Below are positions 53,583 to 62,311 of a stretch of DNA of 64,000 bases, in pieces (positions within the stretch are counted from its first letter, which is position 1; each line of letters begins with the position of its first letter). A program made the position numbers and the translations under genes. Origin of the DNA: Hyphomicrobiales bacterium. GTDB taxonomy: Bacteria; Pseudomonadota; Alphaproteobacteria; Rhizobiales; Rhizobiaceae. The DNA is taken from contig UBYX01000007.1 of the NCBI GenBank assembly GCA_900469955.1, forward strand, positions 1 through 64,000, given 5' to 3'. The notes under the pieces were generated by a model, which worked only from the letters and a program-made list of their open reading frames with translations, did no database searches and was not told the origin of the DNA.

Positions 53583-54482
53583 TTAAAGGCGCAGGTCGTG
53601 GCCGGCGCCACGGCCGCTGATCAGAGGCAGCAGCGACAAATTTTCGTTCTTATAATACTCCCTGATTTCCTGCTTCAGGGAGGCGTCAATCGATGACGAT
53701 CGGTAGCCAGCACCGCGGTTCAATTTGCGTAGCCACGACAAGATGCCAAGCTGTCGTCCTGCAATCTGCGTCGAAAGTGTCGAGATTTTCCGCACCCATG
53801 GCGCGGGGTTCTGCGTCAGCGAAGCCACCAGCCTGCTTTTGTGGTGTTTAGCTTCATTGACGGGCGGAAACTCCGTCCGTCCATCATCCTCCAAATCTAA
53901 AAATTGCAAGATTTCAAGGTACGTCTGGCGCGGGTTGGCGATCCAATCGCGAAACGCAAGCACCCTTATTTGTTCGGCGGGGAAAACGGCTAGATAGCGT
54001 TCCACCTGCTCACGGAAGCGGCCCATCGCCTTGTAATCTAGAAAGCTAGCCTCTCGGCAACATGCTGGTATGCTGTCCGCTGGACGCCTGCCGGACAACC
54101 GCCAGACCTCTTCAAAATTCTCAATTGACTCATCGCGATTGTAGAGCTGCTGGTTGTGAAGGCTTGGCAGAAAGTCTTCCTGACTACGCAGGAAAATGAG
54201 GATTTTGGCATCGGGGTTGAACTTGCTGATCTCCCGCGCGGCCACTCGCGAATAAAGATAACGAACCGAGCCCTCGCCGACGACCGGCGCGTCGCCGCTT
54301 TCTTCGAACAGTGCAAGATACTCCTGCCGCGTTCTTGCCCAGCACCATTTCGGAAAGTCATGGGAGAAGTGGTGCGGCTCCTTTGCTTTGGAAAAGAAGA
54401 TATGCGGATGGGATCCAAGGTATTCCACCCAGGCGGTTGTGCCGCATTTGGGCGCCCCAACGATAAAAAGGTTAGGCTTCAC
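53583..54482 (-). CDS. Sulfotransferase
   Basis: 299 residues. The phosphosulfate loop F-I-V-G-A-P-K-C-G-T-T-A lies at residues 6-17, K-E-P-H-H-F near 34, and the region of the 3'-phosphate motif reads I-L-I-F-L-R-S-Q-E-D-F-L-P-S-L-H, slightly diverged from the usual R-x-P-x-x-R-A-Y-S. It is the third sulfotransferase of the locus, suggesting several sulfated positions. Its acceptor is unknown. Confidence 0.86.
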   Translation of the reverse strand: MKPNLFIVGAPKCGTTAWVEYLGSHPHIFFSKAKEPHHFSHDFPKWCWARTRQEYLALFEESGDAPVVGEGSVRYLYSRVAAREISKFNPDAKILIFLRSQEDFLPSLHNQQLYNRDESIENFEEVWRLSGRRPADSIPACCREASFLDYKAMGRFREQVERYLAVFPAEQIRVLAFRDWIANPRQTYLEILQFLDLEDDGRTEFPPVNEAKHHKSRLVASLTQNPAPWVRKISTLSTQIAGRQLGILSWLRKLNRGAGYRSSSIDASLKQEIREYYKNENLSLLPLISGRGAGHDLRL

Positions 54483-54907
54483 GTGTTTCTCCCCAAGTGG
54501 TCAGTGGAGCTGTGGTGTATCCCAAGTCATCATATATGCCGAATGGCTAACGTAAAATCTACTTCCAAATGCTTCAACCGGCAATCCGCATTACAGGCTA
54601 TACTGGAGGGGCGTTGGACGTAACCCGGAGAGCGGGTCAACCCCTGCTATCGCGACAACGCTCGAGCCTGCGCGCGTTGCACTTGTCACTGCCCTGGTCA
54701 CACACAGATCTGTTTCGGCTTTTATAATAGGCCAAAGCGGGATTTTCGCCTCTGACTTTGACAGCGCGCCGCCAGGTTCAAAAACCTGATAGGGTCAATA
54801 CATTCATTTGATCTCTAGCTTAAACTTTCGGTTTATATCCAATTATTGGGTTTTTGTTCCCGCATTGCGACGCCATAAGGGACGTTTTTCCAAGGAGGAG
54901 AGACGCG
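54483..54907. promoter_or_regulatory. Divergent region with a short inverted repeat
   Basis: No gene is visible between the leftward sulfotransferase and the rightward methyltransferase. A dyad CAGGTT-N4-AACCTG is at 54773-54788, shortly after a TTGACA-like hexamer (about 54759-54764). The dyad could be an operator or a small hairpin. Confidence 0.4.
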
Positions 54908-55698
54908 ATGCAGGAAGTGTCGAGGGCGAAAATTGAACGGAGAGTACGAGAACTTGCGCCGTTCCATCACGACATCGAACTCCCGTTCGGTCTACGAACG
55001 CATGTTCCAGAGGCGTCTCGTCAAGAGCGAGAGAGGACTAGGATTAACACGTTAATCGATCACGCTTGGCCTGCGCTCTTGGAAGCATGCGGCGGTTCGT
55101 TGAAGGGCCTTCGCGTTCTTGATGTAGCCTGCAACTGCGGGGGGTTCTCCGTTAAAGCTGCCCAGGATGGCGCCTCTTATGTTATGGGGTTTGACGTCGA
55201 GGATCACTATCTAAAGCAAGCCGATTTTATAAAGGAGGCATTATCCTTGAATAATGTCGAATTCAAACGCCTTCGTGTAGAAGATCTCGACCCTAATATT
55301 CATGGAATGTTTGACGTTACCTTCTGCTTTGGTATCCTATACCATCTTGAAAACCCTACGTTGGGACTGCAAAAAAAATCGCGGCGGTAACTGACAAGGT
55401 GATGATGGTAGACACAACCCTGATGCGGGTTCCTTTCCTGAATCGCCTGTTGAAACAACCTCTGTGGCACATGCGGGTAGTGCCTGCCGTTTCTGAAGAT
55501 GCCACTAATATTTCGACCTCGCGTTGGCGCAAGACATCTCACTGCCAGTTTTCGCCCAATGCCGCCGCAGTCAAACTTCTCTTGGAATATGCGGGGTTCA
55601 ACGACATCTCGCACGTTCGGCCAAAGCCAAACAACCCGGAGAAACGATACCTCAACGGCACACGCGCCACATTTATTGCAAAACGAGCTTTGCACTGA
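54908..55698 (+). pseudogene. SAM-dependent methyltransferase interrupted at an A8 run
   Basis: The ATG at 54908 is preceded by GGAGGAG. Motif I V-L-D-V-A-C-N-C-G-G-F and F-C-F-G-I-L-Y-H-L-E-N-P are intact, as in CmoB/DUF1698-type methyltransferases. The frame then stops at 55388-55390. A one-base shift within the eight-A run at 55371-55378 continues smoothly as I-A-A-V-T-D-K-V-M-M-V-D-T-T-L to a stop near 55698, with good composition. The gene is thus split by an indel in the homopolymer. Alternatives are a sequencing error or expression by slippage. The full product would be about 263 residues. Confidence 0.8.
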
Positions 55699-56301
55699 GA
55701 GCTTGGCATGGTTGACAGGGGACCGCCACACTTACGGGCCGACCAATCGTGCCGGTAAGATCGCGGCGTGGCGTGGCTTTGGACGAGAGCATGGCTGTTA
55801 GCACGTGCTGCCCGCCTCGGTCAGCCGCGGATCGTGGTAACTTCGCACGCTAACCTATCTTGGCGCGACATGATTCGCGGACGTCGTAGAGCCGGGCATG
55901 CCAGCCGCCTGCTCCCGTCGGGCAAAAACCCAAGCTCCTGAAGATAGGCTACATCATCCGGTATATTTGCAAGTTATCGGTTCCGTGCAATCGTGCTACC
56001 CCCGCAGCACCGTCCTGCATGACGATGTTATTGCGTTCGATGAATGCACAAAGCACGCGGCGAAGCAGGTGCTAGCCCCGTCTCCATTAAATTCTTTTAG
56101 CCGCTAGACTTCTTTGTCGAGCCTCTAGCGCAGGGGATGCTGTGTGCGGAGCTCTCAGGGGTAGCTAGCAACAAAGGGCCGTGCGGCAGGGCAGTGGAGG
56201 CCGAAGGGGCCGAACGTCGTTGGATAGACGACACATATGGGGGTGGGTTCGTTACGCACTCCCCGCTGGGGGCTTCACAGGTAATTGGAGGAGATTACCC
56301 C
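55699..56301. other. Intergenic region before the large RTX gene
   Basis: About 600 bases with no gene I can support. Short frames lack ribosome sites. It should contain the promoter of the RTX gene at 56302. Confidence 0.45.
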
Positions 56302-59300
56302 ATGGCAGTTATCAACGGTACATCCGGAAATAATGTTTTGGTCGGCACAGCTGTCGACGATTCAATCAACGGCTTGGCAGGCGATGATCTGATCCAGGGC
56401 CTTGCCGGGTTTGACATCATCAATGGCGGCTCAGGCGTGGATACGGCTGATTATCGAGAAAAGACGGCTGGAATCGTCGTCACGCTCAACGGGTCCAACG
56501 ATGCCGTGGTGATGGTCGACGGCGTTGTCGAGGACATCCTGCGCGCGATCGAAAACGTCTACGGCGGCGCGGGCGACGACCAAATCACCGGGGATGCGCA
56601 AAACAACCTCCTCAGGGGAGGTGGTGGAAGCGATGTGCTCGACGGCGGCGGCGGAAATGACACAGTCGATTACACAGATAAGACCGCCTCGGTCGTGGTT
56701 ACACTTATGGGGTCGGTCCCTTCGACGGTCTTCGTGAATGGGGTCGCCGAGGATACGATCAGCAACTTTGAAAATGTCTATGGGGGGGCGGGCAACGACG
56801 CCTTGACCGGTGACGACCGAAACAACATCCTTCGGGGAGAAGGTGGAAATGACATTCTTAGCGGCGGAGCCGGCGACGATTCGATCTTCGGCGGCAGCGG
56901 CGACGACACCGCCGACGGCGGCGCTGGGGTGGACACCTTCGATCTGCGCGAGAAAACATCTTCAGTTGTGGTGCAGCTGAACGGTGCAAATGCCTCCACA
57001 GTCTTCGTGGGCGGTGCCGCGGAGGACACAATCTCGAATTTTGAGAACATCGTCGGCGGGTTGGCCGGCGACACGCTCCTTGGTGATGGGGCCGGGAACA
57101 AGCTTTCTGGCGCACGCGGCAATGACTTGCTCATGGGTGGAGACGGTACCGATACTTTGGACGGTGGCGAAGACATCGATACGGCCAGTTATAGCGACAA
57201 AACGGCAGCAATCGCTGTGACGTTAAACGGCAGCAATGCCGTCACAGTGACTGTAGGCGGCATTGCGGAGGACCTGATCGCAAAGATCGAAAACATTGTC
57301 GGTGGCTCGGGCGCAGACACGATCACTGGCGATACATCTGCCAACACGTTTCGTGGAGGCGCCGGTGCCGACGTCCTCGACGGCGGAGGCGGCAGCGATA
57401 CGGCCGACTTTAGCGATAAGACCGAGGCCGTGGTGCTCACCCTCAACGGTGCGGCTGACGCTCTTGCGACAATCGGTGGAACGACGGAAGATACGGTCCG
57501 CAATATCGAGAACATCATAGGTGGATCGGGCAACGACGAACTGACCGGAGATGCTTTCGCCAACATGTTCAATGGCGGCTTGGGCGCCGACCTGCTGGAT
57601 GGAGGTGTCGGCAGCGACATAGCGGACTACAGCGACAGGACGGGTCCTTTGGTCGTGGCACTCGCCGGCGCAAATTTGGCCACCGTCATGATCGACGGCG
57701 TGGCTGAGGATGGGCTACGCAACATCGAAAATATTATCGGCGGTTCCGCCAATGACGTATTTTCTGGTGATGGTTTCCAAAACCTGTTCGATGGCCGCGG
57801 CGGCAACGACACCGTCGACTATTCAACCGCAATCAAGGGCATCGCAGTGACGCTTAATGGCGCCATTGATGCAACGGTGAGTGTTGGCGGGGCTGCGGAG
57901 GACACGTTGCGCAACGTTGAAAACGTCATCGGGACGGACTTCTCCGACGTTATAAACGGTGATGTACAGGCAAACTTCATCCTCGGAGGAGGGGGGGCAG
58001 ATCTGCTGAGGGGCGGAGGCGGACAAGATGTCATCGACGGCGGTATCGGATCGGACACGGTCGACTTCAGCGACAAGACTGCAGGGGTCGTTCTGGTGCT
58101 GGCGGGCGCAGCCAACACAATCGCGACAATCGGCGGAGTGGCCGAGGACACCGTCCGTAATATAGAGCACATTTTCGGCGGTTCCGCCGCCGACACGCTC
58201 ACCGGCGATAATAACAGCAACACGATCCGCGGTGGTGCCGGCGCCGACAGTCTGGATGGTGGTGCCGGTATGGACACGGCCGATTATCGCGACCAGATCA
58301 AGTCCGTGGTCGTCACCCTAGATGGGGCCAACCCCGCAACGGTTAGGTTGGGCGGCGTAGTAGAGGATACGATCCGCAATATTGAAAACATCTCCGGCGG
58401 CTCCGCAGCCGATACGCTTACCGGCGACAGCCTTGCCAATGTGCTGTCCGGCAACGATGGCGCCGACACACTCAAAGGCGGCCTTGGCAACGACGTCTTG
58501 GATGGCGGCATCGGCGTCGATATCGCCGACTATCTCGAAAAGACAGACGCGATCTCTATCACCCTGAACGGAGCGGCCAATGCCACCGTCGTTGTCGGTG
58601 GCGTTGCCGAAGACACCATTCGCAGCGTGGAGGGTATCCTGTCAGGTTCTGGTAACGATACTCTAATCGGCGACGCCGCCAACAACATGTTCCGCGGGGC
58701 GCTCGGCGCCGACTTGATCGACGGTGGTACAGGCGTGGACACTGCCGATTACCGGGAAAAAAGCACCTCCGTGAATGTGACCCTCTTCGGCGGCAATGAC
58801 AGCTTCGTCTTCGTGGGCGGAATTGTCGAAGACACCATCCGCAATATCGAGGTCGTGTTCGGCGGCAAGGGCAATGACACGCTGACGGGCGACGACTTCG
58901 CCAACACCTTCAACGGCAACGAGGGCAAGGATCTGCTTAGCGGTGGCGGCGGCGCAGACACTCTCGACGGCGGTGTGGCCTCTGACACTGCCAACTATCG
59001 TGACAAGACGGCATCGGTCTCCGTGACGCTCAATGGCGTCACCTTTTCAACTGTCACGGTCGGTGGCGTGGCTGAGGATATGATCCGCAATATCGAGAAC
59101 ATCTGGGGCGGAACCGGCGATGACAGCATGATCGGCGATTTGAACGCCAATCTCCTTTCTGGCGGCGGCGGGAGTGACACGCTCTTCGGCGGAGCGGGCG
59201 CGGATATCTTCCAATTCGATTTCGCTCTCGGAGCAACCAATGTTGACTCAATTTCGGACTTTACATCGGGAGACAGGCTCTTTTTATCGAAGTCTGTCTT

Positions 59301-59517
59301 TACCGCGTTGAGTGGCGGTTCGCTGGCTGCGACACAGTTTTACGCCGCGGCCGGTGCTACCGGGGCGCAAAATGCGAACCAGAAAGTCATCTACGACACC
59401 ACAACCGGGGCTCTCTACTATGACGCAGACGGAAGCCTTTCTGGTCATGCCGCGGTTCAGTTCGCTGTGCTTGCGACGAATCCGGGGTTGACGGTCGGGG
59501 ATTTTGTCCTTGTTTAG
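56302..59517 (+). CDS. Large RTX protein with twelve tandem repeats
   Basis: 1071 residues from the ATG at 56302, preceded by GGAGGAG; an upstream in-frame start has no such site. Twelve copies of a unit begin D-T-A-D-Y-x-D-K-T and continue V-T-L-N-G-A, V-G-G-V-A-E-D-T-I-R-N-I-E-N, G-G-S-G-x-D-T-L-T-G-D, then RTX nonapeptides. Distances between unit starts are 73, 91, 82, 73, 73, 64, 82, 73, 82, 73 and 82 residues, all 64 plus a multiple of 9. The last 100 residues end D-F-V-L-V, like a type I secretion signal. It is probably a secreted, calcium-stabilised surface or matrix protein. No exporter genes are nearby. Confidence 0.9.
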   Translation: MAVINGTSGNNVLVGTAVDDSINGLAGDDLIQGLAGFDIINGGSGVDTADYREKTAGIVVTLNGSNDAVVMVDGVVEDILRAIENVYGGAGDDQITGDAQNNLLRGGGGSDVLDGGGGNDTVDYTDKTASVVVTLMGSVPSTVFVNGVAEDTISNFENVYGGAGNDALTGDDRNNILRGEGGNDILSGGAGDDSIFGGSGDDTADGGAGVDTFDLREKTSSVVVQLNGANASTVFVGGAAEDTISNFENIVGGLAGDTLLGDGAGNKLSGARGNDLLMGGDGTDTLDGGEDIDTASYSDKTAAIAVTLNGSNAVTVTVGGIAEDLIAKIENIVGGSGADTITGDTSANTFRGGAGADVLDGGGGSDTADFSDKTEAVVLTLNGAADALATIGGTTEDTVRNIENIIGGSGNDELTGDAFANMFNGGLGADLLDGGVGSDIADYSDRTGPLVVALAGANLATVMIDGVAEDGLRNIENIIGGSANDVFSGDGFQNLFDGRGGNDTVDYSTAIKGIAVTLNGAIDATVSVGGAAEDTLRNVENVIGTDFSDVINGDVQANFILGGGGADLLRGGGGQDVIDGGIGSDTVDFSDKTAGVVLVLAGAANTIATIGGVAEDTVRNIEHIFGGSAADTLTGDNNSNTIRGGAGADSLDGGAGMDTADYRDQIKSVVVTLDGANPATVRLGGVVEDTIRNIENISGGSAADTLTGDSLANVLSGNDGADTLKGGLGNDVLDGGIGVDIADYLEKTDAISITLNGAANATVVVGGVAEDTIRSVEGILSGSGNDTLIGDAANNMFRGALGADLIDGGTGVDTADYREKSTSVNVTLFGGNDSFVFVGGIVEDTIRNIEVVFGGKGNDTLTGDDFANTFNGNEGKDLLSGGGGADTLDGGVASDTANYRDKTASVSVTLNGVTFSTVTVGGVAEDMIRNIENIWGGTGDDSMIGDLNANLLSGGGGSDTLFGGAGADIFQFDFALGATNVDSISDFTSGDRLFLSKSVFTALSGGSLAATQFYAAAGATGAQNANQKVIYDTTTGALYYDADGSLSGHAAVQFAVLATNPGLTVGDFVLV

Positions 59518-60023
59518 CTGCGCCGCTCACTTTCGGTACAAAAGCCAGGTTGGAGAATTCACAGATGCGCCCTGCAACGCCGCCATGAGCATGGGTGGGA
59601 ATATTGGGCGAGGGAGCCAACCATTCGAAACGGAGGGAAATGCTCGGGAGGAGGTTCCGGCCGAGCACCCTCGCCAAACGGCAGTCCTTTGTCGGTGTCA
59701 CCGACCACTATCGGGTGAGTTTTGGGCGTGAGGCTGATCTGGCTGCCACTGCCTTCCCCATTTGAACCTCGCTGGCGGGGGAAGGTTCTCCTGGCCGCCA
59801 ACAAGTGAATTTCTTATAATATAACGGTGCTGTCATGGTCGTGACAGTTCTCAGATCACCGCTGCGGCCAGTTTTTCGTTATGTAACCGGGTCTCCGAAA
59901 AGCTTTTGATCGACTAAGGCTGCTGTTTGCCTCGAGATATAGGCAATCCTCGCAGCACCCTTGCTGCCCGTCTACTATCGAATAGGCGGGAGGAGGGGGT
60001 GTGGTAGCCTCGGCTGTCGTGGA
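59518..60023. other. Intergenic region with TATAAT and a dyad
   Basis: No gene is visible in these 500 bases between convergent genes. A TATAAT hexamer occurs near 59816, and CTGTCA-N6-TGACAG lies at 59830-59847. They could mark a promoter with an operator for an unrecognised transcript, but there is no open frame downstream to support this. Confidence 0.35.
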
Positions 60024-60566
60024 TCAATCCGAAGACCATTGGTCGATCAAGGACCGAAGCCGCGTTCTATCGGTCCCCGTGGCCGACCGATCGACAATTT
60101 TCCGACCGCGAGGGTCGCGCATAACATAGCGGCCGTTGGCGAGTTGCTCGCGGGCACCATTTCGGTGGCGGACCTCCAAAGGCGGGCCGTCGGCCGCATG
60201 GAGGCCGGGCGTTGCGGACGCAGGGCTGCTGCCGCCTGAATTGCCTTGCTGGCCACCTGAATTTCCGCTTGCATTACCGTTGGACGCCCCGTTCCCGTTC
60301 CCGTTCCCGTTCCCGTTCCCGTTCCCGTTCCCGTTCCCGTTCCCGTTCCCGTTGCCGTTGCCGTTGCCGTTCCCGCCCCCATTCCCGTTTCCGTTGCCAT
60401 TCCCATTCCCATTGCCGTTGCCGGCATTTCCGTTTCCACCGCCCTGCTGAGCTTTGACGGGCATCTCGCTTGCAAAAAGCGCCACACTGCCCAAGGCAGT
60501 GCGCGCAGTAGTCAACGCGACGACCGAGGACAATGAACGGATGAAAAGCTGTCTGCGAGAGAGCAT
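60024..60566 (-). CDS. Exported Gly-Asn repeat protein
   Basis: 180 residues from the ATG at 60566, preceded by AGGAGG. A longer frame upstream lacks one. The N-terminus S-R-R-Q-L-F-I followed by a hydrophobic stretch looks like a Tat or Sec signal. The middle is a long (G-N)n tract, encoded by a hexanucleotide repeat, and the C-terminal 65 residues (G-R-Y-V-M-R-D-P-R-G-R and R-L-R-S-L-I-D) form a small conserved-looking domain. Function is unknown. The low-complexity linker suggests a flexible surface or periplasmic protein. Confidence 0.7.
   Translation of the reverse strand: MLSRRQLFIRSLSSVVALTTARTALGSVALFASEMPVKAQQGGGNGNAGNGNGNGNGNGNGNGGGNGNGNGNGNGNGNGNGNGNGNGNGNGNGASNGNASGNSGGQQGNSGGSSPASATPGLHAADGPPLEVRHRNGAREQLANGRYVMRDPRGRKIVDRSATGTDRTRLRSLIDQWSSD
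60288..60353. repeat. Hexanucleotide microsatellite, 11 perfect copies
   Basis: The plus strand reads CCCGTT repeated 11 times (66 bases), followed by three GCCGTT copies and further degenerate hexamers to about 60420. On the coding (minus) strand each copy gives Gly-Asn. Because the unit is six bases, copy-number change keeps the frame and alters only the linker length. Confidence 0.9.
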
Positions 60567-60926
60567 TGAAGCCTCCTGTTGCCGCTGACGCCAAAAGGGG
60601 TCCGGGGCGATGATCGACGTGAACGCCATCCTGGGGACGTGGTCAACTTGATCGATCGATTGGCCTGCTGTGCCTCCGGTAGCCGTTAAGCCGGCCGAAG
60701 CCGCTATCTTACGTTTGGCTAATCGAAAAAAGAAAGCCCCAGTTCCCGCCATAGGACTAAAGACCCGCGCGGGTGGGACCTCAGTCTCACCCGATACCGC
60801 CGAAAGTCTGAGGTTCATTGGAATCGGTTTGATGAGACCTTCGGATCAGGCCTTGATGTGGCTGACAAATCGGCGTCAACCAAGTGATGGTCCACGTAGA
60901 CAAGTCGATCGATTTGCGGGGGGCAA

Positions 60927-61002
60927 TGGTGGGCGATGAGAGACTCGAACTCCCGACATCCTCGGTGTAAACGAGGCGCTCTACCAACTGAGCTAATCGC
61001 CC
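60927..61002 (-). tRNA. tRNA-Val (anticodon TAC)
   Basis: 76 bases including an encoded CCA end. The acceptor stem GGGCGAT/ATCGCCC, the D arm with GCTCAGTTGGTAGAGC, the anticodon stem CCTCG/CGAGG with loop TTTACAC (anticodon TAC), and the T arm with GTTCGAGTC are all present. The gene is transcribed leftward, opposite to the tRNA-Asp pair. Confidence 0.95.
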
Positions 61003-61264
61003 GTCTGCGGCTGTGGAGCAATTGTCCCGCCGCGTCGGTGGCCGTGATCTATGCGGATCGCGCGAAAACCGCAAGAGCCTTCATGATGTTTTTTTGAAAA
61101 TTCTGGACAAAGTTCATCAATCAGCAGGGGGAGGAGCGCAAATGAACAAGGCGTCATCCTTTTGTCTTGAAACCTGCTTGACACCCGATCACGAACCTCT
61201 TAGTTAGCCGCTCAACCAAGCGGTCGAGGCCGCAAGGGGAGGGCACTTTGCCCTAGAGAAATGC

Positions 61265-61341
61265 GCGGGTGTAGCTCAGTTGGTTAGAGTGCCGGCCTGT
61301 CACGCCGGAGGTCGCGGGTTCGAGCCCCGTCACTCGCGCCA
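61265..61341 (+). tRNA. tRNA-Asp (anticodon GTC), copy 1
   Basis: 77 bases with encoded CCA. The acceptor stem GCGGGTG/CACTCGC, discriminator G, and anticodon stem CCGGC/GCCGG with loop CTGTCAC (anticodon GTC) are clear, and the T arm is standard. Confidence 0.96.
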
Positions 61342-61412
61342 TTCTCCTCCTCGAATATCTGCCAGTTGCGCAACCTGCGTAATGAAGCGGATGCCGCCAG
61401 TCGGCAATATGC

Positions 61413-61489
61413 GCGGGTGTAGCTCAGTCGGTTAGAGTGCCGGCCTGTCACGCCGGAGGTCGCGGGTTCGAGCCCCGTCACTCGCGCCA
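61413..61489 (+). tRNA. tRNA-Asp (anticodon GTC), copy 2
   Basis: 77 bases with encoded CCA, nearly identical to the first copy: the only change I see is T to C in the D loop (AGTTGG versus AGTCGG). It lies 71 bases after copy 1, so the two are probably co-transcribed. Confidence 0.96.
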
Positions 61490-62203
61490 TCATTTCTTTT
61501 GCCGTTCCGAATCAACCGAAAATAGGTTCGCGATCCTCGCTAAGTGGGGTGGTGGGTTCCCGGACATTCGTACCGGTTTGGCTTCAGATTAACGCCAGTG
61601 TCGTTGTTTTCTGGCGCGAGTTTCGCCGATCACTTGCTCAGGTGTCTCGAACCTCCTTCAGGGGACGACGTTCACGGGGCACTAATTCCGAAAAGAAGCC
61701 GCTCAAGAATTTCCCATGGCCTGAGATATGTGGCTTGAACACCGCCGGCAATCGCCTTCACGGCTGCTGAGCGCCGGAAGTAAACCATTATGCGGTCGTC
61801 GCGTCGCGCGCGCAGATCCAGCCTTCCTCCGCAGCGGGCCTTGAGCAGGAAGAGCGTCAGATGTCCGCGCATCCGGAGTTTGCTTGGCCCGCCGACAAGT
61901 TCGCCCGAGCGGGACTTCTTCGTCATCCAGGCGCTCGACGTGATGTGGGCTCACGAATAAAGCGAGATCTGGTCCTCGATCTCGATCTTCTTTCGAAGAC
62001 GGCTGGCCGTCTTGCCTCGGCACGTCCAAGCCCTTTGCATGGGATGGGATCCGGTGGCCCCACGATTCTTCAATGATTGCTGCTCCGACAATCGGCGATG
62101 AGGTACTGGAGACCTGCAAAAGTTGAATTGGTACGATCCTGCGCGGTTGATCCTGCAATTGGTGCGGGAGGAGGACAAAATAGGCGAAGCATCAACTTGT
62201 TTT
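61490..62203. other. Intergenic region between tRNA-Asp and cyd genes
   Basis: About 700 bases. A minus-strand open frame at 61672-61926 (84 residues, Arg-rich) could be a small gene, but it lacks a recognisable family and overlaps other equally long frames. I do not call it. Nothing else was recognised. Confidence 0.35.
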
Positions 62204-62311
62204 TTAGTTGAATAGGGCGGCGCGGATCAAGAGACCGATGATCGTGACTGTGCCGACGCCGGCCAACCATAGCCCGACGAACCAGACAGTCTTTCGAAGC
62301 CCCTCATTCAT
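62204..62311 (-). CDS. Small cytochrome bd-associated membrane protein (DUF2474/CydX-like)
   Basis: 35 residues, shorter than most annotation cut-offs. The ATG overlaps the cydB stop by one base (TGATG). One membrane helix contains W-F-V-G-L-W-L-A-G-V-G-T-V and I-I-G-L-L-I-R, the pattern of DUF2474 proteins found after cydB in cyanide-insensitive-type oxidase operons. It probably stabilises the oxidase as CydX does. Confidence 0.8.
   Translation of the reverse strand: MNEGLRKTVWFVGLWLAGVGTVTIIGLLIRAALFN

Noticed and set aside
59830..59847. lux box (CTGTCA-N6-TGACAG)
   Set aside because: The arms resemble lux-type half sites, but the spacing (18 bases from CTGT to ACAG) differs from the usual 16, and no gene starts downstream. 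Kept only as a dyad in an intergenic note.
60288..60420. CRISPR array
   Set aside because: The repeats are six bases, adjacent, with no spacers and in frame in a coding gene; it is a microsatellite.
61265..61489. Genomic-island attachment site at the tRNA-Asp pair
   Set aside because: No integrase gene and no separate copy of the tRNA 3' end were found in the window; the two full tRNA genes are a simple tandem duplication.
61703..62158. 151-residue minus-strand frame between tRNA-Asp and cyd genes
   Set aside because: No ribosome site, odd composition and overlap with other similar-sized frames on both strands; not supported as a gene.
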